From Struthio camelus (taxonomy: Eukaryota > Chordata > Aves > Struthioniformes > Struthionidae): 64,000 nt of DNA. Below are positions 1 through 12,100 of this stretch, in pieces (position 1 is the stretch's first letter; each line of letters opens with the position of its first letter). A program made the position numbers and the translations under genes. The notes beneath the pieces were generated by a model. The model was not told the origin of the DNA. It saw only the letters and a list, made by a program, of their open reading frames with translations, and made no database searches. Where the stretch lies: positions 22,999,068 through 23,063,067 of the forward strand of contig NC_090952.1 of assembly GCF_040807025.1 (NCBI RefSeq), in the 5' to 3' direction.

Positions 1-621
1 GGTGAACTAAGAAAGGTATTGCAAGATAAATCAATGGAGGTGTTTGCAACCTTTACCAAACTGTTTGTGCTAGGACTGAGGTCTTGGGAGGAGATGAAAA
101 ATTGTTATCCTTTCAGCTCCCCATCCATGTGCTCCTAGAGCCTGCTCTGCTTTGGCTTCACTCCTATTTCCCTAGCCGGATAATGTCAGGAGAGCGAGCC
201 TGTGCCAGGCACCCCCCAGCGCAAGCACCGGGGAACGGGTATCTCTGAAAGCACCTGTGGGAATCCAGAGGGACCCACTGTCCTGGAGACCTGCTGCTCG
301 CAGATGTACGAGCTGTCCCTTAAAGTCATGTATCCCCTAAAACCTGGCATCACATTGGATCTCAGTCCAGTGCTTCATTTCCTTTCCATATTGCAGCCTG
401 CTGTTGTGATGAAACGTCCGGGGAATTTCACACTCCCTGCAGGAGTTTTCATAGCACAGATGGGCGCGCGCAGCAGAGGCGCTGCGTTCGCTGCGCGGTG
501 AGGAACGCGTTGTTTCTGAGAATGTCGCTTTCCCGACTGAATTGTGGCTCATCCACAGGGCCCTTTCATAGCATTTCTAAGTGTTGCAAAAGTGCTGTAA
601 TTACCAATTTAATAGCCTGGA

Positions 622-918
622 TTTTCCTTTCTTTTCCTGTCCTTTCCCCTTCTTTTTTTCCTGTCCTTTTTCCTTCTCCTCCTTCCCTTCATCTCTCCTC
701 TCCTCTCTCCCCCCTTTCTCCCTTCCTCTTTTTTCCTTTCCCTTCTGTTTTCCGTTGCTTTCCCCTTTTCCGTTGCTTTCCTCTTGGCTGTCCCCTTTTC
801 CTTTCTTTTATTTTCCTGTCCTTTCTCCCTTCTCCTGTCCTTCCTCTTTTTTCCTTTCCCTCTCCCTTTTTCCTTTGCTTTCCCCTTTGCTTTCCTCTTT
901 CCCCTCCTTCCCCTCCCC
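622..918 (+). repeat. Polypyrimidine (C/T) low-complexity tract
   Basis: Nearly 300 bases are almost entirely C and T on the plus strand, built of variants such as cctttcc, cttttcctgtcc and ttgctttcc. It abuts the CpG island directly. It looks like an expanded imperfect simple repeat. Confidence 0.9.
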
Positions 919-2060
919 GCGGACCCCCCCACCCCTTCGCCTCCCAGCCGCGGCGGGGCGGGCGGAGGGTGCTGCGGCAGCCGCTCGGCCCGCGGCGGGG
1001 CGGAGCGGGGCGCCGGCGCCGCCTGTCACTTCCCCTTCCCCTTCCCCGCGCCGCGATCCGGCTCCGGGTCAGAGCCGCAGCGGCCGCCCCGCAGCACCGC
1101 CCGCCGCCGCCGCCATGCCCCGGGGCTGCGCGCCCGCCCGCCCGCCGCCGTGAGTACCGCCCGGCCCGGCCGCGAGCGCCGCCGCCGCCGCCCCCCGCCC
1201 CGGCCCCGCGCTGCCCGGCGGGCGCCCCGCCGCCGCCGCCGCCACCCCGCGCTCCCTGCAGGTGTCACCCGCGCTCCCCCGCGCGTGGCGCCGCCCGGCC
1301 CCGCGGCGGCGGGCACCGTCAGCCTGTGGCCCCGCCGCTCTTCCCGGCTCGTCCCCGCCGGTGGTCCCATCGCTGTATATCGCGGCGCCCCCCCCCCCCC
1401 ACGCGTGTCACCGTGCGGTCTCTGCGGGAGACGCTGCCACCAGCCGGTCCCCTGGAGTGGCCCCGGCCAGTCCCCACCACTGGGCAGTCCCCGCGGGCGT
1501 CCGCAGCCAGGGCGCAGGGGGGTCACTGCCTGACCCCACGGGTGTCCCCGCTGCGCTTACCCGAGGCGGCAGGCGGCTCGTAGCTGCGGTTGTCAGGGAG
1601 CAAACCTGCCCGGCTGGGTTAGTCACAGGGGGGCGAAAGCGTTGCAGCGCGAAACGGGGGGGCTGACAGCCGGCACGGCTCCGGGCGTTGCGTGCGGCGC
1701 GTTTTGTCCGCCGAGATCCCCTTCCTCCGAGGCGACGGGGGGCTGGACCGGCGGGCGACAAACGGCGCTCCCCAGCCGTCTCCGTGTCTGCGCCTTGCCG
1801 GTTTTTGCAGAGCCGACAGTTTGTCCGTGTCGCGGCTCCTGCTGAACTCGGAGGCAAATCTCTTCCTGAGCAGCGTGGGTCGTCAAGCGCCCGAAATGCC
1901 GCTGTCCCTGGCAGTCGGAGCAGCCGGGCGCTGCCTGGCGGGGGGCTGCTCCGGCTCCAGCCCTCCGCTCTCGTTTGGTCGATGGGTCCCTGTCCTCGTT
2001 GCCGCGTTCACGCCGAGCTTTGGGCTATGTACACGGCTGGAGGTTTTGCCAGGGTTTTAT
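915..2060 (+). promoter_or_regulatory. CpG island inside ARHGEF6 intron, possible alternative promoter and first exon
   Basis: Dense CpG and GC from about 915 to 1700, fading by about 2060. Within it, gccgccgccATGc at 1115 opens a short frame and a good splice donor (gtgagtacc) lies at 1150. Joined to any of the next three ARHGEF6 exons, that frame is out of phase and stops quickly, so it would be an upstream ORF. The first in-frame Met would then be 10523 at the SH3 domain. Strand and use are inferred; a minus-strand start is also possible. Confidence 0.6.
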
Positions 2061-4311
2061 CTGATGGTGGAAATAGTTTGTGCAGATAAAATGCAGCTCA
2101 TCTCAGGCTTGGTACCCAACTTGCCCTAACTTTTCTGCACCTGGCATCTGAGTACCGGGATTGTGGCTGCCAGTGACTTGCTAAATGCACCTCGGTTTGG
2201 TTTTTTTGGAAGTGCTGATCAGGGAGGTGTTGGTCCCCTCCCCGTGGGAAAAGCTGGATGCTCTTCTGGTCCCTGTCATGCAAGCACTGACCCTTCCTCG
2301 CCTTCTCGCTGTCTTTCCAGTGAGGACTGGAAGTGCAGCCCAGTGCAGGTTTTATCTGTTCTGGTGTGATGCCTGACCAAGCAGCTGGAATATTTCGCTA
2401 GAGGAAATTGCAATCTGTGATTTTGAATGAAGGAAAAGCATTGTAACTGAGATGCTCAAATGACAACTGTAGATTTAAGAGGAGTTTTACTTAAGTGCAC
2501 CAGTTCTTCCCTGAGCTGGTAGGGAAATCGTCTTCCCCCTCAATTTTTCTTCCAGCTTTGCAGCTTGTCTTTTAATTAAGAATGGAATTATTGGATGGAT
2601 TTCACTGGAAAAAGTATTTGTTTAGCTCATAAGCGAGGACCCTTCTCTGTGTTGGGTTTATTCTGGAATAAGGTGCAAAGTGTATTTAAAGTACAGTAGC
2701 TGACTCAGAATAGTTTTCCACATAGACACATTGTTCCACAGTAGCCGTTCCAGAGAATTTCTCTATGAAGAAAGTACGTAAGTTGTTTACTTTGTGCTAG
2801 AATTTCCTTTGCACCCCTCCTGCCACCATTTCCCTCTGGACTTTGTCAGTCTGATGCATCTGAGCTTATGTTATTTTGTGCGTTAAAAGACCAGTGATGT
2901 ATTTTTTCCCCTTTAAAAAAAAAAACTGATGCCATACATTCAAGGCAGGATGTGTTTTTCTTGACTAGTGAAGCAGAAGAAAAAGGACGTGACTGAGAAA
3001 AAGACATACCAGAGAGATGTAAGCAAACGTTGCAGCCTCGGTGTTTACTTTCCTCTTCTGCTTGGCAGGAGGGTGAAGACGTGCTCCCCTAACGTCGCAT
3101 CCGCTAGCCGACAGGGCCAGCGCGTTCCTGGACTCTTTGTTACTGTCTCCCTTTCAACGGAGGCTCTAACGTTGCTGTTTAAAGCTGGAGGCGATGCTCA
3201 GATAGCACCTATTGCAATTGCGAGGCAGGAAAACTAGTTCACGCGCCAGGGAACAGTTAGCGCAGGGGACGGGGTCCGCGCGGTCCACAGAAGCAAAACC
3301 AGGTGAACGCAGGCAGGAGCGGATCAACTCGGAATAGCCCAAGGCAGGTGGTGGGCAGAGCTGTAGGCACGAGCAGAGCCGTGGCTCTGGAGCACTGTAG
3401 TTTGATGCAGAAGCTGCTGATTTTAATGCGTGTAATATTCGAGGGTGAGCCACGGCAGCCTGTTTTCCCATTGACGGTGGATTACATCGGGTAAAGTCTC
3501 GTTCCCAGTACTGAGTGGCTGAGCTGAGTGTTAAAAATACCCTCACCAAAGAGTAGCCTTTGTACTATTCGCGATGAACTGTGCTGCTGCGCTGACATGT
3601 AGCTCGTATACAGAGAGAGAGAGACACTGCTGATGTCCAGGGTTGCAGAAGAGGCCAGCTCCCTTTCTAAGTGATATCTGCCAAGCATACTGAAGGAGCT
3701 ATACTTGGAAACCAAGAAAGGGCCATTTTAAAGGGCGGTACTGTCTTTAAGATAATTAATGCTCTTGTGCTTATTTACGAGGATATACTCTTCAATGCGT
3801 TGGAAGAATTTGTAAGTAGATGGCATGAAACAGGAGAGCTTTAAAGTCATCATCCCTGTTCACTGGATTTGCAGATCTGTGTTCTCCATCTGCAAGACAA
3901 CGTGTATTTGTGGATTAGCAGATGGTGCCTTGTGTTAAAGCAAGTTTTTGCTCGTTGTACCAATACCAGAGGCTTTTTTGTATTACTTATCTCTGCTTCA
4001 TTAAGGAAAGGATTTGCAGAGGCTGTCTAAACTTGAGGGCTTTTCTCACATGTTAGAGGGGATTGCAGTGTTTTGGAAACTCAAGTTGCCCCTCATCTAC
4101 GCTACTCAATTGAGGTGTAAAAGACAGCATATTTTATGATGCAGAAGTTTATTTCTTATTCTTGTTGTTCTTATTTCCCACTTAGCAGCACAAAATTCTT
4201 TAGAAGGGATTTTTTTGCACATAAAATAGCCTTTTCTGGCTTCCTGTAAAAATTTGTAGATGCATTATATATGCAATAGCAGAAAATTCTGTGTGCTTGT
4301 TTCTTCTGCTT

Positions 4312-4374
4312 TAGAATATATACATATACATACATACATATGTGTATATATGTGCACACACATGCACACACAGC
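4312..4374. repeat. AT/CA alternating purine-pyrimidine microsatellite
   Basis: An interrupted (TA)/(CATA)/(CA) run in the intron after the CpG island. Confidence 0.8.
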
Positions 4375-4745
4375 CTTAATCTCTATGGCTTTAGATAACA
4401 GAAATAGAGCTTTCCTTCCCTCAAGGCAAGCGATAACCTTCTCAGTGATTTTCGAAGGGCTGGAGTCTGACCCTTCTCTGCAGCCAGCACTGATTTCGTG
4501 TCCCCAGTGTTACACTCTGCAACTGGTGATGGGTACCACTGCCCTTCCCGCACCGTGTGTCACCTGTACCCCAGGAATTCACTAGCTCGAAAGGAAATTG
4601 GACTTGTCAGCCCTGAATGAACGCCCTATCCCTGCAGAGACATACGGGCTATTTAATCATCGCCGTCACTGTGTACCACCGTGGGCTTGTCAGACGATGA
4701 TAGTAAGATGTTTCATGCTAAACTAACAAAATTCCTCTTTCACAG

Positions 4746-4830
4746 CTATTTGATCCACATGATTTGTACACAGGAGAACAGTTCTCCAAAGTCCTGAGTA
4801 CGTTAACAGCTGTAAATAAAGCTACTGAAG
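4746..4830 (+). CDS. ARHGEF6: ARHGEF6 exon, end of CH domain (codons 1-28 of those seen)
   Basis: Acceptor ttcacag precedes and donor gtaaga follows. The exon begins in phase 0, ends with one extra base, and reads [17 protein letters not shown] then [11 protein letters not shown]. This is the last helix region of the calponin-homology domain. It has no Met codon, so a transcript starting downstream of the true first exon could not begin translation in frame here. Confidence 0.95.
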
Positions 4831-6089
4831 GTAAGAAAAAGGCTTTTTCTATCCTCTTTTCAAATGCCGTCTCTTATGTAAGCTGTTGAGGTTTTTTTTG
4901 TTGGATTTTTTTTTTTTGGTAATTCATAGTTTATAATGATTTCTGGAGGCTTGGCTAATTGTGCTGCCAACACTGTGTACTGGACAGTAGATCAACATCT
5001 CATTTTTTTTACTGACTTCAGGTTTAAATGTAATAGTTCAAAGTTACTGTGTGCACTTTACAGAGTTAAATTGTCACTTTACACTAAGGGACCTCTGGAC
5101 AGTTTTGACAATATTAAGGGACCTCAAAGTAGGTCGTTGTAAAGGAGCCTGAATGTAAAGGAGCATGCACCTCCCAAAATGCAAATGTCAGATTTTAAAC
5201 AGTATGTTTTAAAGCTGAATAGAAAAATAGGTCCATCTGCGTGATATCTTTACTACATGCCAAAACAAACATAGTTGCCAGATGCTCAGTCAATTGTATT
5301 GATGTTTCTTTCTTTCCTCTCCCTCGATCTGTGAAGCAGAGTCCTGTAATTGGAAATCAAATGCGGACAATTGCCACTGATGACTTGTCCTGCTCCACTT
5401 ATTGCAGGAGCAGGCTGCCAAAGCAAAGCACATCAGCTCCTCTTTTCTTCCTTCCTAAACATTTAGCTGTTCTCTACATACTGCTTTGTACTAATATGCA
5501 GTCAAATAGGCTTTGAAAGGAGCAGTTCGATAGGGAGTGCGAACAGATTTTCTGTATTTTTATAGACAGTTCCCTACTTTTGTACTGACCAGAGGAAATC
5601 ATTACAACATCATATTCTGGGAAGGGTTGAGAGGACTGGGGTGTCTTTAATGAGGGCCTGAGAAACAGGTCCACATTAATCTGAAAAGAGTTTGGAGTGG
5701 GGAAAGCGTTTATGGGCCCCTGTCTTGCCAACAAATTTCCTTGAAGAGTTCTGTGTATCCACCAAAATCCAAGACCAGGATCAGAGCTTGCTTTCTCTGT
5801 TGTAAATTGCATTTTAGGTGATTAAAAGCAGAAGAAATCAACCCCGCCAACACTATTTTCCTTTCATGAGAAGGATGTTCTGTTGACTTACTGCATTTTT
5901 CCCCATTCTGGTTTGTAGCGGTTTCCTCACTTGTTTCACCACTTTTTCTAGTTAGCTTTTACTTTTGCATTCTCTTCTGCTTGTACAGTGCTGGAGAGCT
6001 GCTCAGGTGTTCAATTAAACAATCTCATCACTGGAACTGAACCCCCTTTCCCTTTTTTCTCTTTTCTGTTCTGATGCTTTGTAACATCT

Positions 6090-6125
<36 letters not shown>

Positions 6126-9100
6126 AATACTATATTTTGTATTACATAAGTGCATACGTTACACAAACAGCAACAGCACATATACATATATACACATACA
6201 TATGTATATTCATGTGTATTATATATATGCACACACACGTGTGTGTTGCTGAATTCTGCTCTGAAGAAATACAGGTTCTTAGACTACCTGCCTCCAGCTA
6301 GCACACAGGTCTGCTGCCAGCTCGCTCCCTAGAAGTCAGCAATGGTAATTCAGCCTCAGCACATCTTCTTGAAGACTCTTACTGGTCCATTAGATTACAG
6401 TACCCACCAACGCAATTCAGAAGATTCTTGCAGTTCAGTAGGATGGGCATATAAAATGCAGGTTACCTAGACAGCCTTTGCAAACGATGTAATTATGATA
6501 TTGGCTTCCTTATTCTGAAAGCAAAAGGAGGAAGAGGCCTTTGCTGCCCTTGTGTCTGCGTGCTGTTGAACTAGGGGGAGCAAGCTGTCGCTCCCTGTGC
6601 GCCGATGGGACAGCAAAGCCACGGTGCCATTGTTGCAGCGGTCCCCTTGTTAGCAGCCCCATCTCAGTTCTTGCAGTGTTCGGCAATCCCTGCATGAAGC
6701 TCGAGATGTGGCTTTACTGTGGAATAGTTGCTGTCACGCATTACCGAAGGGGCTATAGGGAAGCTGGGATCTTCTTGGTTTCATGGCAAACATCTGCTTA
6801 AACATATGCTTTCTCTGTTTAAATGTTAAAAAGCGCAATGCCTGTGATATAATTAGCTGCTCAGACAGAGAACACCCTTGGGGAAAGTCCAGGGTAAAAA
6901 AAACTGCATGTCTAGAATGCTTGCCTTTTTGGTGGCTTGGCCAAGTTCCTGAGAAACAGGAGCCTGTGTCCTACAAACCAGGACTGCAGAAGGCCCAGTT
7001 AGTCCATCTAACCAGAGAGGCCAAGGGCTGAATGGAGGGTCAGGATCAAACCTCCTTTTTCCTTCTCCATCTGTGCCCTTGGCAGTGCCGGGCTGAGCTG
7101 GGGGAACAGGACAGGGCATTCCCTGCCCCGGTGGTGCTCGGCTGTCTGGGGATGAGCCAGCCATTCCCTGCAGTGCTGGCTGTGGCTGTGCTGGAGGAGG
7201 GGTTGCGGGCCTGCTCCCAGCTACTTCCAGCCCTGCTATCCCAAGGGCTGCGACATGCCTGTGCCTGCCTCCGGAGCGACTGCATCCTGACATCCTCGTG
7301 GGAGACAGAGAGAAGTAGGTGACAGCTAAGGAAGTGATGTGACAGTGTGTTTCTGAGCATCCATTTGAAGCCTGAATCCTTGTGTCTTCATGGATCCTGT
7401 TATGCAAATAACTAGAAGCATCTTTTGTATTGTATAAACTCAGCACAGCAGCTGTCTGTCAAATGACAGCAATATAGACCTCGATGCTTTTATTTTCAAG
7501 AGAGGGCAGGTGAGGAAACCCAGCCGTGATGGATCAGGCCAGGCTGATCTGCCTAAAATAGAGTAAGAATGTGAACAGAAAACCCAGCTATTTTAACCAT
7601 AGTTTAAACAACATATGGCAGCAGCATTCTCTGCTGGACCAGGCATAAAATAGGATGCTGTCATGATGCAATATAAATGATACGCTTCCCTGCCAAACTG
7701 TCAAAGTCAGTTTTACATTTGTTTCTAGGTTGCTGCAGATATTTATAAAAGCATTGGAAGATAGGGAGGGGCGGAGAGAAGCATAAAATCTACCGTAACC
7801 AAGTCATTTCCGTGAGACTGTTGCTCACTGCTTGAATAAGCGGAGAAGTCTAGACTTGCGGTTTGCACCCTCTTTTTAGAACAAATCAAGGGAATAAGAA
7901 CATCTCAAACTGGCAGCTGGCCGCCCCTCCTGGTCTGCGAGTCACTGGGAACAGCTGAAACCACTCCTGCTCAAATATCAGGATGCTTTGGAGGAAAAAA
8001 TCCTGTGTTTGCAAAGTGGGTTTTCCATGCTGAAAGGTTTTGTTATTGCTGCTGCAGTCCAGAGACCTGAGAATTCACTGTGTGGTCATCAGGCAATTGT
8101 ATGACAAGTAAGGCAAGAAGCAGAACTGACTCACTGACAGCACTAGGTTTAACATGAGTGTTGCCCCTTGTTCGCTTGGTCTGCAGGGACCATGCAGACC
8201 AAGGCAAGTATATAACCATACTTGCCTGATTTGCAAGGCAGCAGTGCCTGGGAGTCGTAGTCACGGACCTCGTCCCCGTTGCGCAAGGCGTTTTAGAAGG
8301 ACAAAGCAAAAGGCAGTCCCCTCTCCAAATAAATTGCAATGTGTGTTGCTCGTGGTCCAAACTAAGGCTGAGATGTTTTTCTACTTAAACAAAAATCCTC
8401 TGGGGAGAAAAAAAGGCCCAGCTGAATTCCTGTAACTCCCACCAAACTTCCCTTTCGGGATGTTTTTTCCATACTGATGTTGAGACCGGAGGATAATGGG
8501 GGCACAGCAGTCTCATAGTCTTTATTTTCTAGTTGCTGCACACACTTGGCAGCTGTTCTCCTGGAGAGTGCTTCTGTTGCAAAGTTTTCAAAGAAAGGCT
8601 CTACACATTTTGCAGGGGAGTTGTACACCCAGCCTAGTGAAGCCTATGGAGAGTGGTCTCCCCTTCCCAGTCCTCCTTTAGTGGTTCATGGGAAGGCTGA
8701 GTCCACCCTGCAGATAGAACACAAGTTCTTGGGAATACAGAAAAGTTCTTAAATTTAAAAAGAAGCTAGAAGTCAGATCTCTAAATTTGCCACGCTTCGC
8801 ATTTTACTGAAATGATAATAGTTGCCTTTGCTCCATTTGTGCACAATGGCACATAGAACGGAGATGATTTGATTGCTTTCCCACAGTGCGGTATGAGGTA
8901 TAGTAGCAGAGACCTCCGGGAAATGATGGTGGCTTGAAACTTGTGTTTTTACTGCTCTGCAGCATCCAAGCAGAATTCTGGGTTGAGTGGAGGGAGGTCC
9001 TATAGTCGTTGATACTGCTTTTTGTGGTGAGGCCACTGATTCAATCTCAGCTCGAGGCAGTTGTGACCAGGAAGCTTTTTGCCATCCAGCAAGTTTTTCA

Positions 9101-12100
9101 GTAGCAACATAGAAACAAACCGTTAATCATGAAACGCCAAATATGTGTCAGAGCAGTGTCATTATCCGCAGCATCAGGCATGTGGGGTCAGGAACAGCCC
9201 CAGAGACTAGCTTGTGAAGGAGTAAGCGTTGAGCGCGTGAAGGAAGCAACTCCAAGAGCAGCTGGGAAGGTTCGATCCTTTCTGTGGGCTGTCAGTCTCT
9301 TGAGGGTGACACTTGTCCTTCCTCAGGGTAGGCTGCACCCCTCAGTCACATGGTTAATGGCAGCAGTCCACGGAGAGTAATCAAAATTGTGCATAGCCTC
9401 TTCCAGCTGTATAATGAATCCAGAAGGACTCATCTAAATAGGGAAACGATTGTGTTTAGCAGCTGTTCAGCATTCTTCCCTACTCTGTGAGGAAGCCCTC
9501 ACTACAGCTGCAGAGGTGACCTAAGAGCGCTCACTTGTGAGCTAACCTTTGAAATACCTTCAACAGTGCTAACGTGGATGCCAGGAACATTCCCCGTGGC
9601 GCAGCCTTGGGCGAAGTGTGAGTTTAGTTCATCCTAGTTCTCAACTGTTTTAAGGGCGATTTCAAAAAATATTGCAATCAGCTCAGTGGCTGTAGGGCTG
9701 GCATAACCTAGGAGTGTCTGAGGATGCAGTTCAGCTTACTCCATCATGGAAGAGAGTTGGCAAAACCATCAGCACTGCAAAACCATCCTCCCTGCTGACG
9801 AGGAGTACCCACATGGGAGGTGTGGTGCACCAGCTATTTTGCTCTGTTGGAGGCTCCTTCAACCATTGTGCCCTGTTATTGTCTTCTGAGTGTTTTACTC
9901 TCTTTGCTGTAATGCAGAGGGGATGTGGACAGTTGGGTAAAACACAGACTTTGTTTTTGCTTCACCAGATCAACCGTCAAAAAAGCCATGCTCTCAAGTA
10001 TCGTCTCTTAGCTCTGCAGCTGGAGGTCCCCACACTAACACCAACGGCACAGCTTCACAGTCAGCAAGGGTGTTAAGGAGGCAGTCCAAAGCTGTGGTAT
10101 CCTTTATTTAAAATCTAATCAAGGGTTTGATGGCTGTGGCATGGAGGAGTGCGAGTGATACCTGTGGGTCAAGCATGCCAAAGTGACTTGTGTTCTGCCC
10201 TCGGCTACATCACGGCTTTGCTGCCCCAGCTGGCGATAGTCTCATGGCTTCTCCAAGCTTTGATGCTCCTCTCTGAGAGATGAGGAGAACCATGCTTATC
10301 TGCCTTCCGTTGCACTATGAAACTTAATTAATACTTGGGAGGGACGGTATGATCCTCTGATGGGAGCTCTTACACGAGAGCAAGAATATTGTTGGTATTA
10401 AAAAGTGCAATACTGAAGAAGCCAGCTGTAACAACAAGAACGAGCAATGGCTTGTCCTAGTGGCTTCTACATTACCTTTTGGATTATTAGCTAATGTTTT
10501 TCCGTATTTCTTTCCTTAGGAGATGACCGAGAATGGCAGTCATCAACTGGTGGTAAAGGCCAGGTTCAATTTTAAGCAGACCAATGAGGATGAACTCTCT
10601 GTTAACAAAGGAGACATTATTTATGTCACCCGAGTTGAAGAAGGGGGCTGGTGGGAGGGGACCTTGAATGGAAAAACAGGCTGGTTCCCAAGCAACTACG
10701 TCAGAGAAATCAAATCTACCGGTAAGCAAATTGCTTTCAAGGGCTGATTGAATGACAGCAGTATAATGCAGTGTAGATCCTTATGCCTTTGGGAAATTGC
10801 TGCTATTTATTAAGGACTGTTAGTGTGCTTAAAGCAACAGCGCTAATGGAAGTATGAATGGGACCAGAAGGGGCAAGCCTAGCTTTTCGCATGACTTGTT
10901 TGAGAGCTGCCTCTCCCTCTTCTCCAATCCAGCGGGTCCATGCAATGCTCTGCCCAGCCCCGGCAGCACAGTGCAGGAGCAGGGACAGCTTCCGGCACTG
11001 GAGGAGGAGGCTGGAGAATGCTGTGTGGGTCTGCTTGGCTCCCTTTGTTACAAGGAGCTATTAGGTCTTTCCAGCGTCTAAGCACAGAATTACCTTTTTG
11101 TTTAAGGCCTTTTGTCAGGCCTTGTATTTGGCTTTGATCCTGCCATTTCTGGCAGTGGTAGAAGGAATGCTCACAATCTCTGTGAAGAAGCCAACAAAAA
11201 CTATATGGCCATAGGGAACAATTCCCCGTTTTCATGCATAGCTATGGTTGATTTCACATAGTACGTTTTCCCCCCAGATGCATCTTCTGCTGCGAAGCTG
11301 CAAGCAATATAGAGAAAAGAAAAGGGAGGGAATGATCAGTCTGATGACATTTGCCTTCATTGAGCTTTGTCTTTAGTTTTCATAGCATTTTCTGAGATGT
11401 GATTTTAACCAGATGTGCAGAGATGATGACATGAAAGATACCCCTGGCTAACTGCCCTGTAATGGCCCACATCCATTCAACCAGCTCACCCTGCTGGGTT
11501 TCTCAGACCATTGTGTGACAGTAAACTTTTTTTTTTTTTTTAATCCAACTTTAATTTCCTAATGTGCCTTGAGGGCTTACCCTCGACAGAGAACCCTTGT
11601 GTGCTAGGTGCTGTACTTACGGGTCAGGATGAGCCCTGGCCTCAAACGCTGTGAGACATTGGGAGTGGTCTGCAAAGTGAACGCAAAATTTACAACTTTT
11701 GCTGCCATACTTGCAAGCAAAAAAGCAAAGGAGGGAAGAATAAAATTAATGAGTGAACATTCAGAATTAGGCCAGTTTTTATTTAATTCTAAATGAAAAA
11801 AAAAAAATCATTGTTAGAATATCTCATCTCCCGCTATTTCCCTCTGGGAAACGATGTCTGAGCTGGAGCAGGACGTTACAGTGTAGATTGAGGGCTTGTC
11901 TGGCACAACCCAGGAATGACTAACGAAGTCAGTGAGTGGAGAAGAAAAACATCTTTAAAAGGAGAGCAAACTTCAGTCCCGTGGGGGAAGTCAGATGGGA
12001 GTTTCATGAAATAACAGCACCTCAGTGAAGCAAGGGACAAATCTCCCATTGCTTCTGATGGGTGCCTGCCAGAGTCTTTCATCTGCAAAGCTTTTCCCTC

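Larger units (their letters stand above)
1..4745 (+). other. Upstream intron of ARHGEF6 (non-coding apart from possible exon at the CpG island)
   Basis: I searched both strands for the missing CH-domain exons and found none, so this is most likely intron sequence. It contains a 300-base pyrimidine tract, a CpG island and, from about 2.1 kb, ordinary AT-rich sequence. Long open frames within the island look like by-products of GC-rich sequence. Confidence 0.7.

Noticed and set aside
498..1583. 361-codon plus-strand open frame across the pyrimidine tract and CpG island
   Set aside because: It reads Ser/Pro/Phe/Leu from C/T repeats, then Pro/Arg/Ala from GC-rich sequence. Low complexity on both halves; no coding signal.
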